64,000 bases of DNA from Deinobacterium chartae (lineage in GTDB: Bacteria; Deinococcota; Deinococci; Deinococcales; Deinococcaceae), in assembly GCF_014202645.1 (NCBI RefSeq), contig NZ_JACHHG010000013.1, positions 1 to 64,000 of the forward strand. The letters are read 5' to 3'. Below are positions 16,240 through 26,506 of this stretch, one piece after another. The notes beneath the pieces are model-generated. The model saw only the letters and a program-made list of their open reading frames with translations. It was not told the origin of the DNA and did not search any database. Both the position numbers and the translations under genes were made by a program. Position 1 is the stretch's first letter, and each line of letters starts with the position of its first letter.

Positions 16240-16698
16240 ATGCTGGAACTGGTGGTGTTCGTGGGCCTGCCGGGCTCGGGCAAGAGCAGCTTTTACCGCG
16301 CTCGCTTCGCCGCGACCCACGCGCAGGTCAGCAAGGACCTGTTTCGCAACAACCGCCGTCCCGCACGCCGACAGCGCCAGCTCATCACCGAGGCCCTCGA
16401 GGCGGGCCAGTCCGTGGTGGTGGACAACACCAACCCCACCGCCGACGAGCGCGCGGAACTGCTCGCGCTGGGACGGGCCTGGGGGGTGCGCTGCGTGGGC
16501 TACGCCTTCGTGGCGGGCGTGCGCGAGTGTCTGGAGCGCAACGCGCGCCGCGAGGGACGCGCCCGCGTCCCGGATGTGGCGATCTTCGCCACGCGCGCCC
16601 GTCTGAGCTGGCCTCGCCTCGAGGAGGGCTTTGACGCGCTGTTCGTGGTGCGCCTCGAGGGCAGCGGCTGGCAGGTCGAGGCCGGGGAGGTCACCTGA
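16240..16698 (+). CDS. P-loop kinase of the polynucleotide-kinase/zeta type, 152 aa
   Basis: A compact P-loop protein. Walker A is GLPGSGKSS at residues 9-17, followed by a segment like the PNK lid (SKDLFRNNRRPARRQRQ) and VVVDNTNPTADERAEL, the pattern seen in polynucleotide kinase-like and zeta-like AAA_33 proteins. The C-terminal part holds a likely base-contact and lid region. It should transfer phosphate from ATP to a nucleic acid or small molecule in the cytosol; the substrate is unknown. It is convergent with the GNAT gene, with a 7-nt gap and no room for a terminator. Confidence 0.82.
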   Translation: MLELVVFVGLPGSGKSSFYRARFAATHAQVSKDLFRNNRRPARRQRQLITEALEAGQSVVVDNTNPTADERAELLALGRAWGVRCVGYAFVAGVRECLERNARREGRARVPDVAIFATRARLSWPRLEEGFDALFVVRLEGSGWQVEAGEVT

Positions 16699-16705
16699 GA
16701 CGCGC

Positions 16706-17215
16706 TTACCCGCCCGCGCGCTCCGGCGCGGCCGCGCCGAGCGGCAGGGTCATGACGTGCTGCGGGCCGCTGCGCCCTCCGTGATAGAGCTGGCCGGTAT
16801 CTACGAATCCGGCCTTCTGATAGGCGCGGATGGCTGCGGCGTTGCGGCAGTTCACGGTCAGGTTCAGCTCACGCAACTCGGGGTGGGTGAGCTGCAAGTA
16901 GCGCACCAGCGCGGCCAGGGCCTGGGCCCCCAGCCCCCGGCCCTGCTCGCGGCGGTCCACGAAGAAGCCCTCGAGGCCGACCGTGTGCGGCGAAGAAGCG
17001 TAGTAGGCGATCGCCTGCGGGTCGCGGTTGAGCAGGAAAAACCCGACCACCCGGCCCTGCTCGAGGATCAGGTACGGGTCGGTGAGCGGTTCCGTGTCGG
17101 CGGCGGCGAGCATACGCTCGACCGGGCTCACGAAAGCGAGCTGCTCCGGGTGCACCTCGAGGGCCAGGGCCTGAGCACGGTGGTCGGCGGTGAGGGGAAC
17201 GATGCTCACGGTCAT
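16706..17215 (-). CDS. GNAT-family N-acetyltransferase
   Basis: A 169-residue acetyltransferase. The acetyl-CoA pyrophosphate loop reads QGRGLGAQAL, preceded by a strand with EGFFVDRRE, and followed by NCRNAAAIRAYQKAGFV, the usual motif B. It moves an acetyl group from acetyl-CoA to an amine of unknown identity. ATG 17215 lies 6 nt after TACCCT on the minus strand (leaderless layout); the longer open frame upstream overlaps the real mqnC gene in another frame and is not coding. Confidence 0.88.
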   Translation of the reverse strand: MTVSIVPLTADHRAQALALEVHPEQLAFVSPVERMLAAADTEPLTDPYLILEQGRVVGFFLLNRDPQAIAYYASSPHTVGLEGFFVDRREQGRGLGAQALAALVRYLQLTHPELRELNLTVNCRNAAAIRAYQKAGFVDTGQLYHGGRSGPQHVMTLPLGAAAPERAGG

Positions 17216-17221
17216 GCGCTC

Positions 17222-17227
17222 AGGGTA
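17222..17227 (-). promoter_or_regulatory. -10 box of the GNAT gene (leaderless layout)
   Basis: TACCCT on the minus strand, 6 nt before ATG 17215. It overlaps the region of the mqnC terminator. Confidence 0.4.
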
Positions 17228-17230
17228 ACG

Positions 17231-17256
17231 CAAACCCCGCCGCATGGCGGGGTTTG
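17231..17256 (-). terminator. Terminator of mqnC
   Basis: Stem CAAACCCCGCC / GGCGGGGTTTG with a 4-nt loop, 22 nt after the mqnC stop. The following T tract is weak. Confidence 0.65.
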
Positions 17257-17277
17257 AAAAGGCGTAGCGCGAACGGC

Positions 17278-18408
17278 TTATGCCGGGGCAACCTCGAGGC
17301 CCTGGGGGTTTAGCACCGCGTTCACGTCGGGGTAGTGCAGCACCCGGAAGTACGAATCGCGCTGCGCCGGGGTAAAGCCCGCGTCGTGGATGATGCGCAC
17401 CAGTTCGCGCACGGTGGTGGCGTGGCGGTCGTGCCCGCCCGCCGCCGAGACCACGTTCTCCTCGAGCATGGTCGAGCCCATGTCGTTGGCGCCGTAGAAC
17501 AGGCCGGCCTGCGCCACCTTGAAGCCCTGGCCGGGCCAGGAGGTCTGGATGTTGCGCTGGTTGTCGAGGGCGAGCCGGCTGATCGCCAGGGTCTGCAGGT
17601 ACTCGTGCGCGGTAGCGCCGGGTGCCTTGCCCGCGAGTCGGGTGTGCTCGGTCTGCAGCGACCACATCGCGAAGCCCGCAAAGCCGTTGCCGTAGCGCTC
17701 CACGGCGCGGTCCTGCTGCTCGCGGATCTTGATCAGGTGCGAGGCGCGCTGCGCGTAGCTCTCCCCGAAGCCGATCACCATGGTCGAGATGGTGTAGATG
17801 CCCTTGCGCTGCGCGATGTCGAGGATGCGGAACCAGTCCTCCGAGCGGATGCGTGCGGGCGCTGCTGCCGCGCGCACCTCGTCCTCGAGGATCTCGCCGC
17901 CCGCTCCGGGCAGACCGTCGAGTCCGGCCTCGATCAGGCGGTCGATGACCTCCTCGGCGCTCATGCCAAAAAACTGCTCGAAGCCCAGGATCTCCTCGGG
18001 ACTGAAGGCCTCGATGCGAATGCCGGGGTGGTGCTGCTTGATGTGCTGCAACAGCCCGGTGTAGTACTCGAAGGGCAGCTTGGGGTTCACGCCGCCTTGC
18101 ATCAGAATGCGCGTTCCACCCACCGCCTCGAGGACCCGGATCTTTTCCGAGATCTGTCCGTAGTCGAGCACGTAAGCGTCTTTCTGGCGATCGGTGCGGT
18201 AGAAGGCGCAGAAGTTGCAGGCGATCCGGCAGACGTTGGTGTAGTTGATGTTGCGGTCGATCAGGTAGGTGACCACGTCCTTGTCAGCCTTCTGCAGGCG
18301 GACCTGATGCGCGGCGGCGGCCACCTCACCCAGCGGGAGTTCGTAGAGCGAGGTGATCTCGGCATGGCTCAGCCGTTCGCCGCTCACCGCCTTGTCCAGT
18401 ACGTCCAT
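17278..18408 (-). CDS. mqnC: Cyclic dehypoxanthinyl futalosine synthase (menaquinone, futalosine route)
   Basis: A 376-residue radical-SAM enzyme. The CxxxCxxC cluster motif is C60, C64, C67 (CRIACNFC). Further family signatures are GGVNPKLPFEYYTGLL, EAFSPEEI, DGLPGAGGEILEDEVR and the C-terminal GANDMGSTMLEENVVSAAG. MqnC cyclises dehypoxanthine futalosine in the futalosine pathway, so this organism makes menaquinone without the classical Men enzymes, as known for Deinococcota. No other mqn gene is adjacent. ATG 18408 lies 6 nt after TAAAGT on the minus strand, a leaderless layout. Confidence 0.95.
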   Translation of the reverse strand: MDVLDKAVSGERLSHAEITSLYELPLGEVAAAAHQVRLQKADKDVVTYLIDRNINYTNVCRIACNFCAFYRTDRQKDAYVLDYGQISEKIRVLEAVGGTRILMQGGVNPKLPFEYYTGLLQHIKQHHPGIRIEAFSPEEILGFEQFFGMSAEEVIDRLIEAGLDGLPGAGGEILEDEVRAAAAPARIRSEDWFRILDIAQRKGIYTISTMVIGFGESYAQRASHLIKIREQQDRAVERYGNGFAGFAMWSLQTEHTRLAGKAPGATAHEYLQTLAISRLALDNQRNIQTSWPGQGFKVAQAGLFYGANDMGSTMLEENVVSAAGGHDRHATTVRELVRIIHDAGFTPAQRDSYFRVLHYPDVNAVLNPQGLEVAPA

Positions 18409-18414
18409 GTTTTC

Positions 18415-18420
18415 ACTTTA
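18415..18420 (-). promoter_or_regulatory. -10 box of mqnC (leaderless layout)
   Basis: TAAAGT on the minus strand, 6 nt before ATG 18408. Confidence 0.5.
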
Positions 18421-18499
18421 ACACCCGCTTCAGGCGACATTCATCGGCCGGATCACGGTCTGTCGTCCGGCAGCGGGCTCAAGGTGCGTGCGTGCGACC

Positions 18500-18792
18500 T
18501 CAGGATTCGCGGATCACCAGCACCGAGGCGCGCTCTACCGGGGTGAGGGTGCGCGCCACCTGCGCCTCGATCCGGCAGGCCTCGAGCGGCCTGAGATGCA
18601 CAAAATCCCCGTGCGGCAGGTCCAGCAGCAGTTCGCCCTCGAGGCACAGGTAGACGCTGCGCTGCGCCAGATCCATCCGGGGGGCGCGCAGTTCCCAGGT
18701 CAGCAGCTTCCCCGGAGCCCCGGGTAATGCCAGCGGCTCGCCGCCGAGCGAGGCGGCAAGCCGGGGCAGGTGCCACACGGTGGGGCGCTCGC

Positions 18793-18796
<4 letters not shown>
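18500..18796 (-). CDS. Small cupin-like protein, 98 aa
   Basis: A small beta-rich protein with the shape of a single cupin barrel (SVYLCLEGELLLDLPHGDFVHLRPLEACRIEAQV...SVLVI). The usual metal-binding histidines are mostly missing, so it may be a binding fold rather than an enzyme. The start is TTG 18796, which overlaps the topA stop in the arrangement TTGA; it is therefore translationally coupled to topA. Why a cupin follows topoisomerase I is unclear. Confidence 0.7.
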
Positions 18797-21702
<2,906 letters not shown>

Positions 21703-21927
21703 TTCTACCCCTGTCAGGCGAGCGGCCTCGCCCCCGGCGGCGCGTATTGGGTCTGGCCGGTATGGTTCGGAGGGTAGCATAAAAGGTGAGAGCCCGCTAG
21801 AGCGCGCGGCTTTAGTTCGGCCCAAGGTCTCTTTTCAAAAATCATTATCCAGCACGAAAAATTTTCGGATTCCGAACGCTGCTTTGGCCTAGGCCGCATG
21901 GCGCTTGGCCCGATTTGAGTTCGTGTT

Positions 21928-21933
21928 TAGCGT
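21928..21933 (+). promoter_or_regulatory. -10 box of the methyltransferase gene (leaderless layout)
   Basis: TAGCGT, 6 nt, then ATG 21940. Confidence 0.4.
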
Positions 21934-21939
21934 ATCCTC

Positions 21940-22740
21940 ATGCAACGCGATCACTATACCCACGCCAACCGCGAGGCCTGGAACGAGACCGCCCCGAGGC
22001 ACGCCGCGACCCAACTCGACGCCCTGCACCGCGCCTTTGCCGAGCCGGGCTACAGCCGGCTCGACCCCACCTTCACCGCCCTGCTGCAGCGGTTGGGGCT
22101 GCAGGGCCGCGCGGTGGCCCAACTCGCCTGCAACAACGGCCGCGAACTGCTCTCGGTACTGAACCTGGGCGCCGCGCAGGGAACCGGCTTTGACATCGCC
22201 GGGGCTTTCCTCGAGCAGGGCCGCGCGCTGGCCCGCACCGCCGGCCTCACCGAGCGGACCGAGTGGGTAGAGGGCGACCTCTACCACATCCCCGCGCACT
22301 TCGATGGCCGCTTTGACCTGGTGTTCGTCACGATCGGCGCGCTGGGCTGGCTGCCCGACCTCGAGGCCTTCTACGCGGTGGTGGCACGCCTGCTGCGCCC
22401 GGGCGGTCACTTCGTGGCCTACGAGATGCATCCGCTGCTCGACATGTGCGAAGCCTACGACGACCAGGACCCGCCCCGCTTGTTTCACTCGTACTTCCGC
22501 CGCGACCCCTACGTGGAAAACGACGGCCTGGACTACTACTCGGGCGAACGGTACGACGGAAAGACCAGCTACTGGTTTCATCACACCCTGGCGGACATCA
22601 TCGGCGGAGCCCTGCGCGCCGGACTGGTCCTCGAGGCGTTCGACGAGTACCCGCACGACGTCTCGGACGTGTTCGCCTCCTTCGCGGGGCGCAGGGTCCA
22701 GCTGCCGCTGAGTTACAGCCTGGTGGCCCGCCGGGCCTGA
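21940..22740 (+). CDS. SAM-dependent methyltransferase, class I
   Basis: A 266-residue class I methyltransferase. Motif I is slightly degenerate (VAQLACNNGRELL in place of ExGxGxG), with the acidic post-I region TGFDIAGAFLEQGRALA, motif III/IV FDLVFVTIGALGWLPD, and post-motif LLRPGGHFVAYEMHPLLDM. The overall pattern resembles the Methyltransf_11/25 group acting on small molecules. The acceptor is unknown. It is divergent from topA and followed by a bidirectional terminator shared with ilvE. Confidence 0.85.
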   Translation: MQRDHYTHANREAWNETAPRHAATQLDALHRAFAEPGYSRLDPTFTALLQRLGLQGRAVAQLACNNGRELLSVLNLGAAQGTGFDIAGAFLEQGRALARTAGLTERTEWVEGDLYHIPAHFDGRFDLVFVTIGALGWLPDLEAFYAVVARLLRPGGHFVAYEMHPLLDMCEAYDDQDPPRLFHSYFRRDPYVENDGLDYYSGERYDGKTSYWFHHTLADIIGGALRAGLVLEAFDEYPHDVSDVFASFAGRRVQLPLSYSLVARRA

Positions 22741-22750
22741 GCACCCACCG

Positions 22751-22780
22751 AAAAACGGCCCGCTGGTGCGGGCCGTTTTT
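22751..22780. terminator. Bidirectional terminator between the methyltransferase gene and ilvE
   Basis: AAAAACGGCCCGC / GCGGGCCGTTTTT with loop TGGT: an A run before and T run after the GC stem, so it works in both directions. Confidence 0.93.
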
Positions 22781-22798
22781 GCAGTTGAGCCGCGCGGC

Positions 22799-23752
22799 TC
22801 AGCGGACGTAGGTCAGCCAGTGGTCGTACCGGGGGTTCTTGCCGGTCACGATCTCCAGGTAACGCGCGCGGATCTCCTTGGTGATCTCGCCGGCGGTACC
22901 CTTGCCGATGGCGCGGAAGTCGATCGAGGAGATCGGGGTGACCTCGGCGGCCGTACCGGTCATGAACACCTCGTCGGCGGTGTACAGTTCGTCGCGGGTG
23001 GCCATCACCGTGCGCACCTCGAGGTTCATGTCGCGCGCGATGTGCAAGATGGTGTCGCGGGTGATGCCCGTGAGGGTCACCGAGTGCGCGATCACGTGCA
23101 GCACGCCGTGGCGGACGAAGAAGATGTTCTCGCCCGAGCCCTCGGCGACGTAGCCCTGCGCGTCGAGCAGCAGCGCCTCATCGAAGCCCGCCGAGACGGC
23201 GTCGGCCTTGGCCAGCGAGGAGTTGACGTAGTTGCCGCCCGCCTTGGACTTGGTGGGCATCACGTTGCCGGGCGAGCGGATCCACGAGGAGGTCACCAGC
23301 TTGGCCCCCTGCTCGATGGCTTCCTCGCCCAGGTAAGCGCCCCAGTACCACGCCGCGACCATCGCCTCGACCGGGCAGGGCAGCGGGTTCACGCCCAGGC
23401 TCTGACCGCCGCGGAACACCAGCGGACGGATGTAGCACTCCTCGTAACCGTTGCGGCGGATCACCTCGAGGATGGCCTCGTTGATCTCCTCGAACGCGTA
23501 CGGCACCGGCATGCGCAGGATATGGGCGCTGTGGATCAGGCGCTCGGTGTGCTCCTTGAGGCGAAACACGGCGGGACCGCGTTCGGTCCGGTAGGCGCGC
23601 ACACCCTCGAACACCGAGGATCCGTAGTGCAGCGCGTGGGCCAGCACCGATACCCGGGCCTCCTCCTGCGGCACGAACTGCCCGTTGAACCACACGATTC
23701 CGGCCTGAATGCCCTTGTCTCCACCCTGCTTGGCGGCGGTCTGTACGGTCAT
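22799..23752 (-). CDS. ilvE: Branched-chain amino acid aminotransferase
   Basis: A 317-residue fold-type IV PLP enzyme interconverting Leu/Ile/Val and their 2-oxo acids. It shows HALHYGSSVFEGVRAY near the N-terminus, the PLP-lysine region TKSKAGGNYVNSSLAKA, the EGSGENIF motif and the cofactor phosphate region FMTGTAAEVTPI. ATG 23752 has GGGAGG 6 nt upstream, and a TAAACT box at 23799-23794 would give a ~36-nt leader. Length is normal. The frame stays open upstream but without homology. Confidence 0.95.
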   Translation of the reverse strand: MTVQTAAKQGGDKGIQAGIVWFNGQFVPQEEARVSVLAHALHYGSSVFEGVRAYRTERGPAVFRLKEHTERLIHSAHILRMPVPYAFEEINEAILEVIRRNGYEECYIRPLVFRGGQSLGVNPLPCPVEAMVAAWYWGAYLGEEAIEQGAKLVTSSWIRSPGNVMPTKSKAGGNYVNSSLAKADAVSAGFDEALLLDAQGYVAEGSGENIFFVRHGVLHVIAHSVTLTGITRDTILHIARDMNLEVRTVMATRDELYTADEVFMTGTAAEVTPISSIDFRAIGKGTAGEITKEIRARYLEIVTGKNPRYDHWLTYVR

Positions 23753-23871
23753 GCTAAACCTCCCAACGCCCGTTAGGCGCGTCTTTTCCAGTTTAACACC
23801 CGGACTCTTCCGGCGGGCGGATTGGGCGGGCGGTTTCGCTTGGGCGAGTTGAGCGGGATACGTCCAGCGTT

Positions 23872-23877
23872 TAAACT
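23872..23877 (+). promoter_or_regulatory. -10 box of the YdcF-like gene (leaderless layout)
   Basis: TAAACT, 7 nt, then ATG 23885. Confidence 0.5.
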
Positions 23878-23884
23878 GTAGGCC

Positions 23885-24484
23885 ATGTCGCAGCATCGCC
23901 GCCGCCAGGGCAGTGCCCTCAGTGCCACCGCCCTGAGCCTGGTGCTGCTGGGCGGCGCCGTGCCGCTCACCCTGGGGCTGGCCAGCGAACCGCACCGCGC
24001 CCCCTCGAGGCCCCACCCCACCCTGCTGGTGCTGGGGGCCGCGCAGTACAACGGGCGGCCCTCTCCGCTGTTCAAGAACCGCCTCGACCACGCCCTCAAG
24101 CTGTACCGCGCGGGCGGGGTGAATCGCGTGGTGGTCGCGGGCGGCGTGGGAACCGGAGACCGTTTCAGCGAGGGTGCCGTGGGCCGCGAATACCTGATCC
24201 GCAAAGGCATTCCCGCCGCCCGGGTCAAGGCTGAAACCCGCAGCCGCAGCACGCTGCAGAACCTCAAGAACGCGCGAGCACTCCTCGAGGGCCCGGTCAC
24301 GCTGGTCACCGACGAGGTGCACGCGCCGCGCGCACTGGCGCTGGCGCAGGCCATCGGCCTCGAGGCGAACGTCTCGCCTTGCCGCCTCGAGGCCAGCGCC
24401 GGGTACAAGGAGCGCTACCGCCTGCGCGAACGCGCCCTGCTGGGCCTGTATACCCTGCTGGGCACCGAGATCGACCAGCGCTGA
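23885..24484 (+). CDS. YdcF/SanA-like DUF218 membrane protein
   Basis: A 199-residue protein with an N-terminal membrane anchor (about 12-32) and a Rossmann-like DUF218 domain: TLLVLGAAQYNGRPSPLFKNRLDHAL, VVVAGGVGTGDRFSEG, and TRSRSTLQNLKNARALL, which match the conserved G-A-x-Q, GG and R-S-x-S-T-x-x-N motifs. The family is implicated in envelope integrity and vancomycin tolerance (SanA) but its chemistry is not settled. The stop is 3 nt from the convergent murJ stop, so neither gene has its own terminator here. Confidence 0.85.
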   Translation: MSQHRRRQGSALSATALSLVLLGGAVPLTLGLASEPHRAPSRPHPTLLVLGAAQYNGRPSPLFKNRLDHALKLYRAGGVNRVVVAGGVGTGDRFSEGAVGREYLIRKGIPAARVKAETRSRSTLQNLKNARALLEGPVTLVTDEVHAPRALALAQAIGLEANVSPCRLEASAGYKERYRLRERALLGLYTLLGTEIDQR

Positions 24485-24487
24485 GCC

Positions 24488-26023
24488 TCAGGCCGCGCGG
24501 CGCACCCGCGAGAGCAGGGACTTCAGCTCGCGCACCCGCAGCACGAAGGCCAGCGCCAGATACAGCGCCATTCCCGCCGCTCCGGCGACCGCGAAGCCCA
24601 GCAGGCCGGGCAGCAGCGTACCCGGAGCGGGCAGCAGCCGCACCAGTTGCGCGGCGGCCAGTCCGGCCAGGGCGGCCGCGGGCAGCACCCGCACCAGCTG
24701 GACCAGCAGTTCACGCAGCGGAAATCCGACCTGACGGTGATACAGCCCCAGCAGCACCACGTTGGTCAGCACGCCCATGATCAGGCTGGACACCCCAAAA
24801 CCGTACAGGCCCAGCACCTCGGGACGGGTGAGGAGCGCGTACAGGCCCACCTCGAGCAGGAAGGACACCGCGCTGATGATCACCGGCTCGAGGGTGCGCT
24901 CGCGCACGTAGAAGGTGCGCACCAAGAAGGCGTTGATGCCCCAGGGCACGATGCCCAGCGCCCAGGTCGTAAGGATCTGCGTTCCCGCCGAGAACTTGCC
25001 CGGGTCGTAGCCGCTGCCGATGTTAAAAACACTCATGGCAAAAGGCGCGAGGGCGACCAGCAGCGCACTCACCGGCGCGGCGACAAAGGCGATCATGCGC
25101 AGGGCCTGCACGGTGAGCTGACGGAAACCGTCCCAGTCCTTGGCCGCCCCGAAGGTGGCCAGTCGCGGGTACAGCGCCAGCGCCGGAGACACCGCGAACA
25201 GGCCCAGACCCATCTGGAACAGCACCTCGGCGTTGAGATAACCGGTCTGGGTACCGGCCGGGAAGGCGCCCGAGCTCAGAAAACGGGTGACCACCACGTT
25301 CAGGAACTGCCTCGAGGAGGTGGTCAGCGCAAACGGTGCCATCAGCAGCAGCACCCGGCCGAGCTGCGGGTGCCAGCGCAGCGAGGGACGCGGCATCAGG
25401 CGGTGCCGCATCAGCGCCGGGAGCTGCACCAGCAGTTGCGCCAGTCCGCCCACGGTCCAACCGATGCCCAGCCAGGTCGCGGTGTGCGGGGCCAGCAGCA
25501 GCAGCGCGATCGAGGCGAGGTTAAAGGCGATGGGCGCCAGCGAGGTCTCCTTGAAGTGCTCGTCGGCATTGAGCAGCCCCATGGCGATCGACGACAGGCT
25601 GATCAGGCTCAGGAAGGGCATCACCAGTCGGGTGATGTACACGGCGGTGTCGTAGTCCACGTTGCCGCCGTCGGTAGAGATCAGGACGCTCACGATCCAC
25701 GGGGCGGCCCAGATGCCCAGGCCCAGCAGCACCACGTTGATGGCGATCAGAACTCCGGTGAACGAGCGGGCCAGCTGGGCGCGCTCCTCGGCGTCCAAGC
25801 TCTTGTACACCGGGATGAACGAGTTCACCAGCGCGCCTTCGGCCAGCAGTTCACGGAACAGGTTCGGCACCCTCGAGGCGACCGCAAAGGCATCGGTGAG
25901 CGCGGTGGGAAAGGCGTTGATGACCAGTTGGCGCACCACGCCCAGCAACCTCGAGCCGAGCGTGCCCGCCATCACCGTGAGGGTATTTCTGATTGCTGAC
26001 TTTCTGCCCCGCGCCTGCGCCAT
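24488..26023 (-). CDS. murJ: Lipid II flippase MurJ
   Basis: A 511-residue MOP-superfamily flippase with about 14 membrane segments. The N-terminal signature reads NTLTVMAGTLGSRLLGVVRQLVINAFP, followed by DAFAVASRVPNLFRELLAEGALVNSFIPVY, the classic MviN/MurJ stretch. It moves lipid II across the cytoplasmic membrane for peptidoglycan synthesis. ATG 26023 was selected for the GGAGGAG just upstream. It stands alone between the convergent YdcF-like gene and the tRNA-Ser gene. Confidence 0.95.
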   Translation of the reverse strand: MAQARGRKSAIRNTLTVMAGTLGSRLLGVVRQLVINAFPTALTDAFAVASRVPNLFRELLAEGALVNSFIPVYKSLDAEERAQLARSFTGVLIAINVVLLGLGIWAAPWIVSVLISTDGGNVDYDTAVYITRLVMPFLSLISLSSIAMGLLNADEHFKETSLAPIAFNLASIALLLLAPHTATWLGIGWTVGGLAQLLVQLPALMRHRLMPRPSLRWHPQLGRVLLLMAPFALTTSSRQFLNVVVTRFLSSGAFPAGTQTGYLNAEVLFQMGLGLFAVSPALALYPRLATFGAAKDWDGFRQLTVQALRMIAFVAAPVSALLVALAPFAMSVFNIGSGYDPGKFSAGTQILTTWALGIVPWGINAFLVRTFYVRERTLEPVIISAVSFLLEVGLYALLTRPEVLGLYGFGVSSLIMGVLTNVVLLGLYHRQVGFPLRELLVQLVRVLPAAALAGLAAAQLVRLLPAPGTLLPGLLGFAVAGAAGMALYLALAFVLRVRELKSLLSRVRRAA

Positions 26024-26114
26024 CTGCTCCTCCCCGTCCAGCCTTGCCCGCCTGCTTGCACCGCAGCGGGGCAACCGCTCCAGTCTATCTGGATTTGCCC
26101 GTCCTGGGCCGGAC

Positions 26115-26143
26115 TTGTCAAAGCGAGAACGGCATGCTAAATT
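26115..26143 (+). promoter_or_regulatory. Promoter of tRNA-Ser
   Basis: TTGTCA (26115-26120), 17-nt spacer, TAAATT (26138-26143), 23 nt before the tRNA 5' end. Confidence 0.75.
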
Positions 26144-26166
26144 CTTAAAGCCGCAAGGACCATCAT

Positions 26167-26259
<93 letters not shown>

Positions 26260-26264
26260 CCAAG

Positions 26265-26291
26265 TTCCGCAGGATTTCCTGCGGAATTTTT
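26265..26291 (+). terminator. Terminator of tRNA-Ser
   Basis: Stem TTCCGCAGGA / TCCTGCGGAA with a 2-nt loop, followed by TTTTT. Confidence 0.9.
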
Positions 26292-26506
26292 CTTTGCGGG
26301 GCAGCGAAGACCCGCTGCCCCGCCGCCACGCTCCCCTGGCCCCGGGAACCCTGCGCAGTTCCGCCGGACTCCGGCGAAAGCCTAGGCCAGACGGCAGGGG
26401 TTTTTACCGTTTTAGAGCGCCTTTACTAATGGTCTGTGCGCACCATCTGGGCGGGTAGGGGTGGTAAAATAAAGCCAAGCTTCTCACACCTGGAGGAATA
26501 CCTACT

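Noticed and set aside
22799-24322. 507-codon reading of the ilvE frame starting near 24322
   Set aside because: The extra N-terminus overlaps the YdcF-like gene and lacks homology; ATG 23752 has a good Shine-Dalgarno.
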